From Purshia tridentata (Eukaryota > Streptophyta > Magnoliopsida > Rosales > Rosaceae), in NCBI GenBank assembly GCA_003254885.1, contig QANT01003336.1, positions 1 to 64,000 on the forward strand: a DNA stretch of 64,000 nucleotides, read 5' to 3'. Under the pieces are notes generated by a model. The model worked only from the letters and a program-made list of their open reading frames with translations, was not told where the DNA came from and made no database searches. The stretch's first letter is position 1. Every line of letters begins with the position of its first letter. The position numbers were made by a program, and so were the translations under genes. Positions 36,501 to 48,949 of this stretch are shown here, in pieces.

Positions 36501-39305
36501 TTAAGCAGGTAAGCATAAGCTTCTCCATCCTGCAAATGCATAAACTTATTATATAATCACAAAGCCAAGAAAAAACTCTACATGATACTTTAAAAAAAAA
36601 TAAAAAACATGTTGGATGCAAGTTTTTATGCAGAATATTTGCTTTTATTTGTAAGAAACAAATCTAGCTGTACAGTGACTCAAATGAAATATGATGTATG
36701 ATACACATAAAAGCTTCTCCCTCATAAGTCATAATTTACAATCTCAAGGTTAGTTCATAGGAGACTAGAAATACAGTTGTAAAACCATGTTTTCACAATT
36801 TTCCCACCATTTACTGTTAGTGTAGTCCAAAGCTGCATTGTTATTTCTGAGATGGAAAATCTATGATAAGAAAAATCTTAGCTGCTGATACCTGGGCTTT
36901 GGCTGACGTGGTAAAAAGTGAGGGGCTGAATAAGCCTTTATATCTCGTCAAGAAAAAGAATTGAGGGGGAAGAAGAATGTTTACCTTTAATGAAAAAGTG
37001 CATGCAAATACATTAAATCAAAACAAAATATTCCCATTACAAACTATGAAATTCATTTAGTTTTTAATTTTGTGGAAGTTTCCTCACTTCCCCTTCAGCT
37101 CTTCCAAGTTTTCTAAACCATCAGCCGACCCTTCAAAGTCCTCCAAACCACTAACATAACCCACCTTTCCAGCCCAACCTAAATGGACCCTTGAAAGCTG
37201 AAAGGACAATATGGCCTGCAGCTCCCTGAATACCCGGATCAGAAGAAGCTAAAAAAAGACCTTCAAGATCTTCACCTTCCCACTCATTGTGTTTGCTGGT
37301 GAAGCCAGGAGATCGAAAGAGAAACTAGGTAAAGCTAAAAAGCTTCCAGAAATACCATTTACCAAAATTTGGGTGGGTATTCAGCACAATACCATGTAAA
37401 TGAGGCTTTTCTTCTCAAATTGTCACCTATATTGACAAGTGCTGATATATCACAGAAATTTCCGAGATGTCAACAAGGTGGAAGGTATATCGGTGACATG
37501 TTGACTGACATTTCAATGTATACACTTTAGCACTGCCATAAGTAACACCATTGCTATTATGTTTATGCATAAATGCTTATCATTACTAAGCTGGTCAGCT
37601 TGCTCTTACCTTCACGTCAGAAGAGAAGTTTGTAACTTGTTTTTCGTAGCCAGCTTTTTTCAGATGAAAATTCATCCATTTTAGTAGAACCTTCTCGGGT
37701 GCTAGACCCATGAGCTCCTCCACTTCCTGTCCATTAACATAATAGCTGAAGTAAATTTATATGTTCATCCACAAAAATAACAAATGTAAACAGAAATTAT
37801 CCACCCTAATCTAATTAAGCATAGAGGAAGCAAATAAAAAATTTGTGACCTGGCTGTCATCCACCAATTCCACAAGTTGTGGAGTTTTCTTCAGATTGAG
37901 ATCAGCTAACAGTTGAATCTGATAATGCCACCACATGAGAAGACAAGATAATAATTTAAGCCTTGATAACAAGCTATCAATCAATGTAGTTTCTATGATC
38001 TATGAGATACAAAGGCAATAAGGGAAAAAATTTATGCTGCATACCTTGATTATTTGGGAAATCAAGCCAAGTAGAAGATGGGGCTGCAAAATAATCATAC
38101 GGTAAAAATGTTAAGAAAAAGTGAGCAAACACAGAACATGTGAGAAGAGTAACAAGAAGATTCCAATGGGTAGCTGGCAGGGCTCAACTTACTCTTGCTT
38201 CAATCAAATCCTGTGTGCCAATGTTAACCACAGTGCAGCCAATAGCCTTTGCAGAATTAAGACAAAGGGTATGGTTTTCATTCCTCTCCCATGGATTAAG
38301 GACTGCTTTAGTGTTGATAGCTCGCTCATCTATAGTCCCGGGAACAGCTACATTGATAAGCTTACTACATAAAGAAACTAAAATAATCAACAAACTTGAA
38401 AATGTCCGTTGTTGACATTATTGAGTAGAAAATTGTTGCCCCTACCAGAGGAGAACTCCGTCTTTTACAAGATCAAATAAAGCATTTGTAGATGGATCCA
38501 GTGGAAGATACTTCTTCAAGAATGGATCCTCTGCCAGGTAGCTGTTAATGTGGGCAACATAAGAAGACCTCTCAGATTCATTGATTGCGTGGTGAAAAGT
38601 TGTTGTGGTTGCTTTGAGAAATGAAGAAGAATTTTTTGAACCACCAGATTTTTCCATTGCGCGGGCTTGCAAACTCAAGTGTGCCTACCATTTAGCAAAT
38701 CCCATTAATTTCTCATTGCCCAACAAATATGAGAACATGAATGTAGTTAAAAGGAACAAAACTGTAAATAAAGTCTGTTCATTCACGAGATCCCACTTAT
38801 TGATTCTGTTTCAATTTTAGCTAAATCATATTTCATCCACCAATTACAAAAAAATTTAATCCAAATGCACAAGACAAGGAAGACAACCTCATGCCTCAAA
38901 GACTCACCCGGAGAAAAGACTCAAAATCAATTTCTTCACCATTATCCTTGCACGACTCCTCTAGAATAACCTTAATCTCATCTTGGGTGAACAGTTCACT
39001 GAAAGCCTTCAATTTCACAAAAACAGCTGGTATATCTTTCACTGCAACGCGACCAGACTGATTCCTTATCGAAATAAACTAAAACCAATGCAACCCCATT
39101 CACATGTCAGCACAAAATTTCCACTTGATTACATACATTCTCCAAACAACATATACAGCCTATAAATACGATAGAATACAAAATGCATACATTTGATAAC
39201 AAATCACAAAAAACTTACTTTTGATTTCAGGGTGCGAAGCTCGACTTGAGTAAATTGACTCTGCAGCCATGTATCAGAAACAATAACTCCCTCAAAGGCA
39301 GACAT
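33524..39305 (-). CDS. FIM: Fimbrin (plastin-like actin-bundling protein)
   Basis: Fourteen exons, in reading order 39219-39305, 38908-39078, 38446-38684, 38193-38364, 38045-38083, 37850-37918, 37610-37726, 36318-36529, 35537-35692, 35242-35441, 34951-35117, 34759-34855, 34400-34491, 33524-33820. The 704 residues match the plant fimbrin size. An EF-hand-like region (about residues 7-75, [20 protein letters not shown]) precedes four calponin-homology domains arranged as two actin-binding modules. Typical segments are [29 protein letters not shown] and [13 protein letters not shown]. Fimbrins bundle actin filaments in the cytoplasm. The last exon adds an acidic, Ser/Lys/Glu-rich tail. The intron after exon 8 appears to start with GC (AG|GCAAGA), a known minor donor class; all others are GT-AG. 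A probable 5' UTR intron lies at about 39345-39659. Confidence 0.95.
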
Positions 39306-39739
39306 CTTTCCCTTTCTTTGTTCTGAATTCCCAGTACAAAAGCTAAAACTGATTGACCCGAAACAAATATCACATATTTTAAATAGCCATCAAGATTATA
39401 ATGTTGGACAACTTAGCATGGAATGAATAACTGTACAACAACAGAAACGCAAACTAGATCCATGTATGTAAAAACAGGAGAGAAGCCAATTGAGGAACCA
39501 TGTCATAGATGCAAACCAACGTGCATGATCATAAAAAAAAGCGTTTTCAGGATTGACCCAGTAATCGAATCAAGCAGTAATGAAAATAAACAAACAAAAT
39601 AATCAAAACCCACGTCGGGAAATGAGTAATCAGAAAGAGAAATGGAGGGAGGGAGAGTACCTATAGAGAAAATCAGAACATAATACTGAAATTAAAGGAC
39701 TTTCTCATTGTTTTTGCGCAAGTTTGGAGGTTGTTCAGC

Positions 39740-39760
39740 GAGAGAGAGAGAGAGAGAGAG
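39740..39760 (-). repeat. (GA)10 microsatellite in fimbrin leader/promoter
   Basis: A pure GA tract on the plus strand, hence CT on the coding strand of fimbrin, about 0.4 kb before its start codon. It probably lies in the 5' UTR or core promoter. CT-rich stretches near the transcription start are common in plant promoters. Confidence 0.85.
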
Positions 39761-39799
39761 TTATGTGTTGTGTTTGATGAAAGAATGAAGCAAAGAGTG

Positions 39800-41152
39800 A
39801 GAGGAGGAGAGAAAATCGTGTAGGCGTAGGACGCGCGAAGAGCCAGGGGAAGGCAATTAGGAAAAGGAAAATGCAAAAGCAGAGGAGAGGCTAAGGTGAT
39901 TGCTTGCTTATATGATTTCACTGATATGTCCATATGTCTCTAATAATCAATGTCTAATAATATGGAACACAACACGCACCCTCCATTCAATTTTCCGTGG
40001 GAACGTCTGTTTGGCATCAACGCGAAGCTTGCCAAATGGGGATATGGGCAACAGCAAATGAGCAAATAGAAAATGTCAATCCAAAAAAACGACAAATAAA
40101 GAAAGTCCACTTTTTTTTCTTTTTTTTTCTAAAAAAGAAATCCCAAACTAGAAGATTTTTTACTTAAAATTATCAAAATGACATGGGTCAAGAATTTATG
40201 CGCACCTCGATATTTCTAATTCACTCTCAACTATAACACAAATTTGATTTTTTTTTAAAAAATAAATGTTATTTTGTTTCTTTGATTATTATACTTATAT
40301 CAATATGTTATCCAAACTTTTCAATTTAGTTATAAGTATTTTAATTTTCTAAATTAGAAGTATTGGGAACAAAATGATACTTATCCTTTTTTTTTTTATC
40401 ATTTTAAGGATGATCGAAAATTTTAGGTCCAATTAATTATTCATGATAAGTATGTGTTAACAATTTCTAGTCCGATGTAAGCTTAACAATAGTTTTCTAT
40501 ACATTATCTAACATTTCAAAACAAATAAGAATTGTATGAAAGTTGTTCCAATAAAAAGAAAAAAATTGGAATGTTGTACAAGTTTCGTAGCAAGAACCTA
40601 AGGTTATAAATTTATAATGAAAGGGTAGCTTGTAAACAGTTTAATATGCACATTTTAGCTGATGTGATTAAATAGTTGACCAAGGGTACAACCGTGTCCA
40701 GAGCTGTTTGATGTGTCAGTATTCCTTCAATTCAGGTTATCAAATTCCAGCTGAACTTATTGGGCCATAATTAAGAGGAAGAATAGTTTCAGTTTGGGCC
40801 TGGACGAGACATATGGGACTTCCATATGGGAAACAACGAAGGGGAGGAGTCACACCCTGCTTAGAAGAAGCAGTCGGCAGTCGACATAAAATAAACATTT
40901 CACATTTATTATGTATTTGAGAAGCAACACAAGAAGTAAGCTAACAGTACAACCATTCTCTGTATAAAAAAATAGATCAAATAAAATGCCATTTACTCAT
41001 TTAGATAACAGAAATCCAATTCCCATACACATAGAGATTCAGTAACACATATATGTTCAGAAAAAATGGCTTCAAATCAAAGCAATTGAGCAAAATACCA
41101 ATAGTCTCTCTTTAACATAACTTAATGGATTTCAAAGGTGGCAGGTCGTTCC
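39800..41152. other. Intergenic DNA between fimbrin and FLA7
   Basis: No gene seen. It contains the fimbrin promoter side near 39.8-40.0 kb, AT-rich DNA from 40.1 to 40.7 kb, and the FLA7 3' UTR towards 41.15 kb. GGGCC-type motifs occur at about 40760-40800. Confidence 0.5.
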
Positions 41153-41911
41153 TCACAAGAACAAGACCAGCCCACCTGAGACTGCCAAAACCAGGTGACC
41201 CCAAATACCCCAGCTGATGATTCTGTAAGAAGAAGATTTTCCTGGTGAAGATCCTGGGGATGACCCTTCAGATCCATCAGATGTAGGAGCATCTGCAACT
41301 GGAGCAATATCTGGAGCTGGTGCTGGAGCTGGGGTTGGAGGTATGTCAGTACCAAAGATTGCCTCAGGAAGAAGAACCTTGTCAACTTGGTAAAGTGCAA
41401 CAGGGTCAGTGGAATGCACACTACTGCTCACTTTTGTGTCTGTCCATCCTGAGTCAATGTGCACAGTGCCTGAAACATCAGTGAAGTTCAGAGTGTATTG
41501 CCCACCAGCCAATGTAGCTATAGGGCTTAATTGGCTGAGGTTTTTGAAGTCAGCAAAAGTGTAGAAATGTGGCAAGGCATGGAATAGGACCAGTGACTTG
41601 AGCTGGTCAGCAGTGAGATTGGACAGAGAAGGCTTCTTAAGAGATGAGAAGGCACTATCTTTCGGTACAAAGATAGTTATGCCTTCCTCAGTGTTGTTGG
41701 CTTGGTTTTGGAAGGTCTCAAGCACTTTGGTGGACTGAAGGTAACCAAGGAAGGTGTGGAATGGGCCAGCCACACTCAGCAAATCTGTGAGGTTCACGAA
41801 ATCAGGTGCTGGTGCAGGGGCTGGAGTAGGGGTTATAGATGGAGATTTTTGAGCATATGCTGATGAAGAACACAGAACCAGTATCGCAATGAAAACCACA
41901 GGAAGCTCCAT
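41153..41911 (-). CDS. FLA7: Fasciclin-like arabinogalactan protein 7
   Basis: One coding exon, 252 residues. Residues 1-20 are a signal peptide ending AYA. A proline/alanine glycomodule (TPTPAPAPAP, about 27-36) precedes one fasciclin domain (about 38-187) with the conserved H1 segment GITIFVPKDSAF and H2 segment GTDPVALYQVDKVLLP-like region, plus LVLFHALPHFYTF. A second PTPAPAPAP run (192-200) and a Ser/Gly-rich linker lead to a C-terminal hydrophobic tail (about 231-252), a GPI-anchor signal. Several NxS/T sites are present (NLT, NNT, NLS, NFT). The protein would sit on the outer face of the plasma membrane and in the wall; FLAs affect cell wall properties. I recognise FLA7 from the VNLTDLLSVAGPFHTFLGYL and GTVHIDS segments. 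I chose the ATG before the signal peptide; the frame extends further upstream but without another ATG before the splice acceptor at 41966. Confidence 0.95.
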   Translation of the reverse strand: MELPVVFIAILVLCSSSAYAQKSPSITPTPAPAPAPDFVNLTDLLSVAGPFHTFLGYLQSTKVLETFQNQANNTEEGITIFVPKDSAFSSLKKPSLSNLTADQLKSLVLFHALPHFYTFADFKNLSQLSPIATLAGGQYTLNFTDVSGTVHIDSGWTDTKVSSSVHSTDPVALYQVDKVLLPEAIFGTDIPPTPAPAPAPDIAPVADAPTSDGSEGSSPGSSPGKSSSYRIISWGIWGHLVLAVSGGLVLFL

Positions 41912-41965
41912 CTTATCCAAAAATTTAGTGAAACCTTTTTGTATGGTGACCAGACTCTCCAAATT

Positions 41966-42774
41966 CCTGCAAGATAAAATTCCAAATATGAATTAAATCT
42001 CAGCTTAACAAGACATGCCCAGTGGTAAAATGCCAATTAATCACACTGTGAGTAGAGGTTTTTCCAATTGAACTCCAAGATCCGAACTTTTTTTTTCACC
42101 TTTCCCAGTGCACTAGAACTGTGTTTCCACAAAACCCAGCCCACCAAATCTTTGCAGGAATAATTAGAAGCTCAAAAACACAATAAGCCTGAGAGAAACT
42201 AAATCTTGATCAACAAATTAAAGACTTGTAAAAAAATGGAAAATTGCCCATTAAAGTGGGCAGAGCAGTTTAATAAAAGATCTAATGTACACTAAAAGAA
42301 CAGATGCAACAGTAAATGGCACTAAAAATCGGTTGTATAGTAAACATGAGACAAGAAATGCAGGCGAAGATCACTTAGAAGATGACCCAATTCCCTGTTT
42401 CTGAACCCTGAACATAAAATATTACAAATTGGCAAAACCAGATCAAAATGCCATTTTCCCCAACAAATGCTAGAATGTTTTTGTACCTCGTGCTTTTCAC
42501 CCTCACTAGAGGCTTCTCAGTAAGCCCAAGTCAAAAAATTTCTAGAAGAACAGGACAAAGTGTCCACAGTCACACAATGTACATCAACATATCAGATCTA
42601 GATCAGCTCGAACTAATACTACCACCCATACTAACACACCCATATATAAATTATCATAGAATATGAAGCAAGCAATACTCCATCACAATCTCAAAGAAGT
42701 AGCCAAATTTGCACACAAAAAGCTTAGAAATGTGCAGCCTGAGCTGAGCAGAGACTAAAGAACACTAACCTCAC
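41966..42774 (-). promoter_or_regulatory. Probable 5' UTR intron of FLA7
   Basis: On the minus strand a strong donor CTAG|GTGAGG (GT at 42774-42773) and an acceptor CTTGCAG|GAATT (AG at 41967-41966) frame 809 bases of AT-rich sequence. The exon that follows has 54 bases before the FLA7 start codon. This is inferred from splice signals only. Long leader introns often raise expression in plants. Confidence 0.6.
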
Positions 42775-42843
42775 CTAGAGGAACTCAGAGAGAAATGGTG
42801 CTTGAGGAGATTGGTAATGCAGTAAAGACTGAATGAGCTGAGA

Positions 42844-42853
42844 CTATATAAAG
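42844..42853 (-). promoter_or_regulatory. Candidate TATA element of FLA7
   Basis: CTTTATATAG on the minus strand lies about 70 bases upstream of the predicted leader-intron donor, which would allow a short first exon. The same site also reads as TATATAAAG on the plus strand, so its direction is ambiguous. Confidence 0.35.
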
Positions 42854-43019
42854 TGAAGATGATAATCTTGGTGAGATAAAAACAAAAGATGCAGTGGGGA
42901 ATTGGGGATGGTACCAGCTGTTGGTGAGGAGATATAAAGATTGGGTGGGTGTATAGTGTATATAAGGCTGTATAGTCTGTATATGTAAACTGAGGATGCT
43001 TCTCAAAATAAAGAAATCC

Positions 43020-45426
43020 TTTATTGGAATAGCTTTATCAGCAAAAGAGTCTATGTAGGGTGGGCTTTCTAAATCACATTCATCTAATTAGTTTTTTAAT
43101 GCATTGAGACTCTAAACTTTCACTCTACCCCATACATTTAAGATTTTTCTGCCTGATTTTCTCATGAAATTATCATCTCATGGGTAGTTTGCACTCTTGC
43201 TTAATAATTCGTAATTGGGCTTTTGTTTCTTTTCTGAGAGTATAAGACTACAAGTACACTGGTTGTGGCTGTTATTTACTGGATGGTAATATCCAAGTTA
43301 GGAACTTGGAAAAGGACAAGGCACTGACTCACAGCATCAACTACTCCAAGGCAAACAAAGAGTAAAAGATGTAGAAAGGGTAGCTAAAGTCATTGATACC
43401 AAGTCTTTGGTGATGCAGATGAACTGGATGTGAGTATATGCATAATCTTTATTATATCTAAGTAGATGGATACATTTTACCTTATCTTCTCATAGCAAGG
43501 TTGGTTTTATACAATGGACTTCATTCAAAGTTTTTGTTGGTATGGACCATGGTACACTTGGGACTTGGTCAAAAGGAAGAAGAGAATTTATAGCTTCACC
43601 TTTTCATGTTCCTCTTTTTTATGGGATTTTTTTCCTGGTGCTAGTTGTTAGGATTAATTAATAATCACTAATGAATTTATAAAGGACAAGGCAAAAGATT
43701 ATTTTAAATTATTTTAATATTATGTAGAGAAATATCATTAGACCATTAATAATTATAAGAAACTTTGTTGATTCTACCGGTAACTGTGTTGGTAACTTGG
43801 TTTGGTAGCCAGAAATAAAAAAATAATTGAAGATAGTGGAAAAATAAATTAAAAGTCTGAAAAAAAATATAATCAAAATCTCGTGGGGAGAAATTGAGGA
43901 TTAAGAATGGCATAGTAGGGCCCACCAAGGGAATTGGACCAACGACCATTGGCTGTCTCGTTGGTGTGCGGTGCCAACTGTACCCAATGATTCGGCAAAC
44001 ATGCGCACTCGCTCACGAGAAAACTACGCCACGCCGTTAATGTTAGCGTAGCGGACCATCGTTCCAAGCATACGACACCGTTTCGTGATGTCTTAGTGTC
44101 TTACTCCCGCCGACACATAGACACCCCACCACTCTATGCTAGACTGTGAATTTTTATATGCCAATTAAATTTGGTGGATCACATGCCAACCAAAACCATT
44201 TAGAAAGAATTGTTAATGTTACCCCATATTATAACCATAATTAATTAGAATAATTGAAATTTATTACTAATTATGCTGTCTATTAAGAACCAACCATGGA
44301 CATCATTGACCAAGAGAAAATTAAACATTACTCCATTGTCATTATAAATTTATAATAACTTTTCCTTTCTTGGAAAAAAAATGTCTGAATATATAACTGT
44401 TCCTCTTGATTGTGTATTCACATTGTTGATTTATTAATATGATCTATTAAATGTGGCAGCTCAAAAGGGGTTATATTTTATAGATTCCAAATCTATAAAA
44501 TTTGATATATAAATGCCAAGATATTTAAAGGCATGTGAAAATCATTGGTATTTGCGGTCAAATCAAGTTAATCATTTAAATGTATCAAGTTTGACATAAG
44601 AGAGGGGATTTGTCTTCTACATGGGAGGGTGTGATGGCAATTTTTAATCAAACCAATTAGTTGGCTAGGATTAATTTTTCGCACATGATTAATTAAGCTT
44701 AATAAATATGATAAGAAATCTGATAAATTTATCTTTTTTAACTAAATGCTTTTAATTATATTAGAAGGGGTCAAACTCTTAGCCTAACTTGATTTTGAGA
44801 TAATCCTAATGGCCTCTATTTTTCATAAAATTTGAACATGAAGTTTGCATTACTTTTGCACTTAGGAAAAGTGAACCCATTTGCATTCTCGTGTACGTTA
44901 TTAAGAAAGTAGAAACACAATGCAAAGACATGAGATGAGTCGAGGTGAGAGGATGGTGTGTAATTGTCAGGTGCAGAAGGCAGGTAGGATAACACAATCA
45001 AGCTGATTTGGTGGTTCTTTTCAGCTGTGGAAGTGATCTTTGAAACCTTATGCACCTTCCATTATTAAAAAACAAGGGGCATCACAATTGACAACACAAT
45101 GTGAGAGAATGAGAGTGACTGTTTTGAACCCTGCTTCTGTGTTCATACTAGAATATTAATACTCAGATGTATTTGAAGCTTGAAAGTCAAGCATCTTGCA
45201 TGTGCATTCTAAAAACTCATGAACAACTCATGTTTGAATGTGAATTTGAAGCACTTGTGACCAAACCATTGCAACTATGGTTTCTTAAAGCTGCAATCAA
45301 TTAAGATCAGCTGAAATTAACTTAATAACACAAGTAACGTGAAGGTTACCATGCATATTAATTGTTTGAAAGCTTGACAACACAGGTTGGCCAAAAAATA
45401 ATTAAGGTATGCTACAGTTACATGTG

Positions 45427-45458
<32 letters not shown>

Positions 45459-46060
45459 ATGTATGCAAGACCTACCCTTATATGATTGCAAGAGACAAGA
45501 AAATTTTTTAGGATGACTGAAATATTGTGTTGGAAGAAAATGCTGGAAAACATGGAGTCTCAGACGCCACTGCAGCCAAGCCTTTTGTACAAGTGCATTC
45601 AATTTTCTCACCCCCTAATTAATTTGCATTGTTTCCTATCCTTTTGTCTTATCATCACGGCCCATATTCAAATTTCTTCATTATTTAAACATATTCTTGT
45701 CATTATCTGAGTTGACAACTTTGAATCAAAATGACAAGCAATATCAACCAATGCTTTGCAACCACAACTAGATAGAAACTCCACACACCGTGGAAATGCA
45801 CAGTATCAAAAACAATCTAACCTCCCCTTTTATTACAGGCAGTAACCAAAGAATTCCCTCACATAAACACACTCTCTCTCTTTCTTTGCGATCCAATGTT
45901 ATGAAAATTAACCACATGCAGAAACTCTAGTAATTAACTTAAGATAACCATGGAAGTGAGTAACAATTGGAAATCATTAATGGGAAAAATATTAAACTAA
46001 TTGCGGTGGAAGAAGATCAGCCAAATGAAAGAGATATGCTACCGCTCACTGGGAAGTTAT
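43020..46060. other. Intergenic region between FLA7 and RhoGDI
   Basis: No gene supported. 43.9-44.13 kb is noticeably richer in G and C than its surroundings and holds a short minus-strand open frame of unknown significance. A CT microsatellite lies at 45427-45454. The RhoGDI 3' UTR is expected just below 46065. Confidence 0.5.
45427..45454 (+). repeat. (CT)14 microsatellite
   Basis: A pure CT tract in intergenic DNA about 0.6 kb downstream of the RhoGDI stop codon. It is a likely polymorphic marker. Confidence 0.9.
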
Positions 46061-46064
46061 TTGT

Positions 46065-48405
46065 TTAAGTAGCAGCCCATTCCTTTTTGATATCGAAGGT
46101 GTAATTGATTTCCAAGTAGCACTTGTTATCATCATCAAGAAACTGCAAAGCCAGAGACAGAGAAAGACAGAAAGAGAGAACAGAATGAGAGTCTGCGGTG
46201 ATGACTATATTACTTCAATCAGTTTAATTATATTAAGGTTATGTAAAACTTGGGAAATACTGCACTCTCAGATTATCAAAATAGTATCTGTGGAACCAAC
46301 AATTTTGAACTGAAAACTTGAATGCAAATACTGCACTCTTAGCGAGTTTAAGTTACTTCAACTGGTTTGGCTTACCTTTGATCTTGCAGAGTATGATCCT
46401 CTAGCAAACATGCCAGAAGGGGTGATCTCTTCTGGCATCACATGTGTGTAAGGCTCTGGCTGAGGACTGAAGGTTCCAATCATCTCTTTTGTGCTGTCCA
46501 CTGCAATTAAAATCCTTGTGAATGGATCAATTCAATTGCGTGATGTTTCATTTTTTGGGAAAAATCTAGGATGCAGATATAGCATACTCACCCTTGACAC
46601 CAGTTTTCCAAACAGTGTTGGTATACTTGAGGCCAGACACAATGTTATTGCTAACCTGGAAGCAAAACTTCAAGTTGTGACGACTACCCTCTTTTAGTGT
46701 GAACCATGACCCTTTAGGTTTTCCATTTTCTGGAATCTCAAGAACAATGTCAGGTCTATCAGGAGTGACGATTGACAGGCTAAGGAACTTCACTTCTGGG
46801 TCAAGAGTTTCTGTAGTAAAAGAGGCAAACTATTATTATATATGCAAACTTGCAAAGGGGAAAAGAAAAAAATTTAAACAAATAGGAAAGAGATGGAATA
46901 CAGCATACTTGTATTGATATTTATAGTCTCCACAGTGTATAACAATAGAAACAGAGAGCTGGAATGCAGAAAGCCAAATTCTTATATCTAAATATACAGC
47001 CCTACCATCAAATTAGAAAACCATGCTGCTTTTTTAGGATTCTCCAAAAAAGATAACCTCATAAATATGGCCGACTGTACCCACGAGGTTGGTTACAGAA
47101 TGAGACAAAAAGAAAAGAAAACCAATTGAAAATTTCCTCTTAACTTGTACAAGATTGGAGGGGCAACAAGTTCCTAGTGAAATGACAGATAAGTGAAAAT
47201 CATTAATTTCTTAAATTGAACAAATATGGGTGATTTATTATTAAGTCTATATAAAGGTCTCATGCTGCAAGATAGACCCTTTGCAGAAAAAAAGGGGAAG
47301 AGAACGACTCTCAAGTGTTCACAAACAGCAGCATGATTGCATGAAATGAAGGTTTTTGAGAAAGTTGAGTTATGTGAATGGTAATGTAGAACTGATATTC
47401 TTTCATGTTATGATCAAGATAACACTTTTGATTAACAAAGGAATATAATGCATATTATTCATAATTATTCCAAACGTTGCAAATTTGTTTGTATACTATA
47501 GGTAGAATAACATGATAGAATAGAGGACCCTTTTACATCATTCATAGAATCAAATATGGGCATATAGCCCAACAATGCACCACGATGATTTTAGCCTTTT
47601 ATCTCCATATATAAGCAACATAACAATTGGTGAAATTGTAAAGGTCAAAACTGAAAACATGTACGAATTCTGACATGATTTTTTCTTTGTAAACAAGCAT
47701 GACAGGGAAATACCGACTGAACTAACGATCAAATATTAAGATGCAATTATTCTTAAGATAAGGATTCATTATTAAGCAGGAAAAAGACGAGGCAAAAAAA
47801 ACCAAGTGCAAAGAAAAAGTGTGAGGGAAAAGTTACACTTAAATGTTCTATTAGTTAACCACTTTGATCATTGGCAATCATCAACAGTGAAAAATTAAGG
47901 TCAAGGGGCACATATTAATTTAAAATTCTGAAATGCAATTGTAGTGAAATCATAAAGCTGAGTTGATGAAATGGAATTTGATACCTCCAACATTCTCAAA
48001 ATCCACACTCCCAAGAAGCTGTTCCTTCCACCTCCTCAAGCTCTCATCATCCTGATTTAACAAAGTTAACCGCCAGAGTAGCAAAAAAAATAAGTCAACC
48101 ACTCAAAACAAGAATTACATAAAAGAAAAAGATACTATAACAAGAATTACATAAAAGAAAAAGATACTATATTTTATAATCCCTCAGTATGAAAAGAGAC
48201 ACACCTTATCCTTCTCAATCTGTTCTTTAAGAGTGCACTGAGGGCCCAACTGAATCTTAGTACTGCTTCCTTCTTCTTCCTCCTCCTCCTCAGTTGCAGA
48301 GACAGAAGTCTCACTCATCTGTCTGGCAATACCCTCTCCTTCATGATCAGTCTCCTCTTGACGTTCTTCCACCTCTTCTTTCTCACTCTTCTTTCCTCCT
48401 CCCAT
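46065..48405 (-). CDS. GDI1: Rho GDP-dissociation inhibitor
   Basis: Five exons: 48205-48405, 47985-48051, 46592-46810, 46376-46500, 46065-46142, giving 229 residues. The N-terminal 67 residues are acidic and Ser-rich (RQMSETSVSATEEEEEEEG), typical of plant RhoGDIs. From about residue 68 the immunoglobulin-like fold follows: SLRRWKEQLLGSVDFENVGE, WFTLKEGSRHNLKFCFQVSN, GLKYTNTVWKTGVK, GMFARGSYSARSKFLDDDNK. RhoGDIs extract prenylated ROP/Rho GTPases from membranes and keep them GDP-bound in the cytosol. In Arabidopsis the homologue SCN1 confines root-hair growth to one site. I start at the first ATG that opens the frame (MGGGKK). Sixteen codons upstream in frame also look RhoGDI-like but are cut off by a TGA. 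Confidence 0.94.
48107..48170 (+). repeat. Exact 32-bp tandem duplication in RhoGDI intron 1
   Basis: Two identical copies, 48107-48138 and 48139-48170, starting AACAAGAATTACATAAAAGA. They lie 35 bases from the intron-1 donor at 48204. Perfect identity suggests a recent event or an assembly effect. Confidence 0.9.
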
Positions 48406-48900
48406 GTCCTTGGAACTTGAGATAGCTCCAGCAACCAAAAGACCTCACCTCATCAACAGTCACAAAGAAACCAAACCAATTGCACAAGAACCCAACAAAC
48501 CCATTACAGCAAAAACAGAATCAAAGAGTCTGCTTTACTTGAACAAAGAAATAAAAGAAACCAAGTGGGATAATTGTCACAAAAGTGACAGAAAATGAAA
48601 GAATTTGTTGTATGAAAGCAAAGAGAAAATAAGAGGCAAAAACAAAGAAGACCCTGAAGGCAAAAGAGGGGAATAAAGCAAAAGGAAAATAAACTGGATT
48701 TTGTCTCCCTAGCTTTCTGGGGTGGGTTGTTGTTGAATGTTGAATTTCTCAAAGGGGGAGAGATAGATAGGTGGGATTGAGGATGAATTGTCAAACAAAG
48801 TAAGAAAAGGTCCTGTGGTGATCCGAAATATGTGAGAAAAAGAGAGAGAGTTAGTGAGTGAGTGAGAGAGAGAACGTGTAGGTCACTAAGGCGCCTTACA
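48406..48900 (-). promoter_or_regulatory. RhoGDI 5' UTR and proximal promoter
   Basis: The minus strand is rich in CTTT and TCTC runs, with a CTCTCTCT and CTCACTCACT tract at about 48838-48872. This fits a pyrimidine-rich plant leader and core promoter. An upstream in-frame ATG-AGG-TGA (48453-48445) would form a two-codon upstream reading frame. Confidence 0.45.
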
Positions 48901-48949
48901 TTCACGCATAAGACGATTGAAGGGGGGGTTTTATGAGCGTTTCAGACTC

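Noticed and set aside
43873-44067. Minus-strand open frame in the GC-richer island
   Set aside because: Short and unrecognised; composition alone does not make it a gene.
48415-48448. Possible mini-intron joining ATGAG to TTCCAAGGACATG in RhoGDI
   Set aside because: The interval is only about 34 bases, below the usual minimum for plant introns, though it would give a plausible N-terminus.
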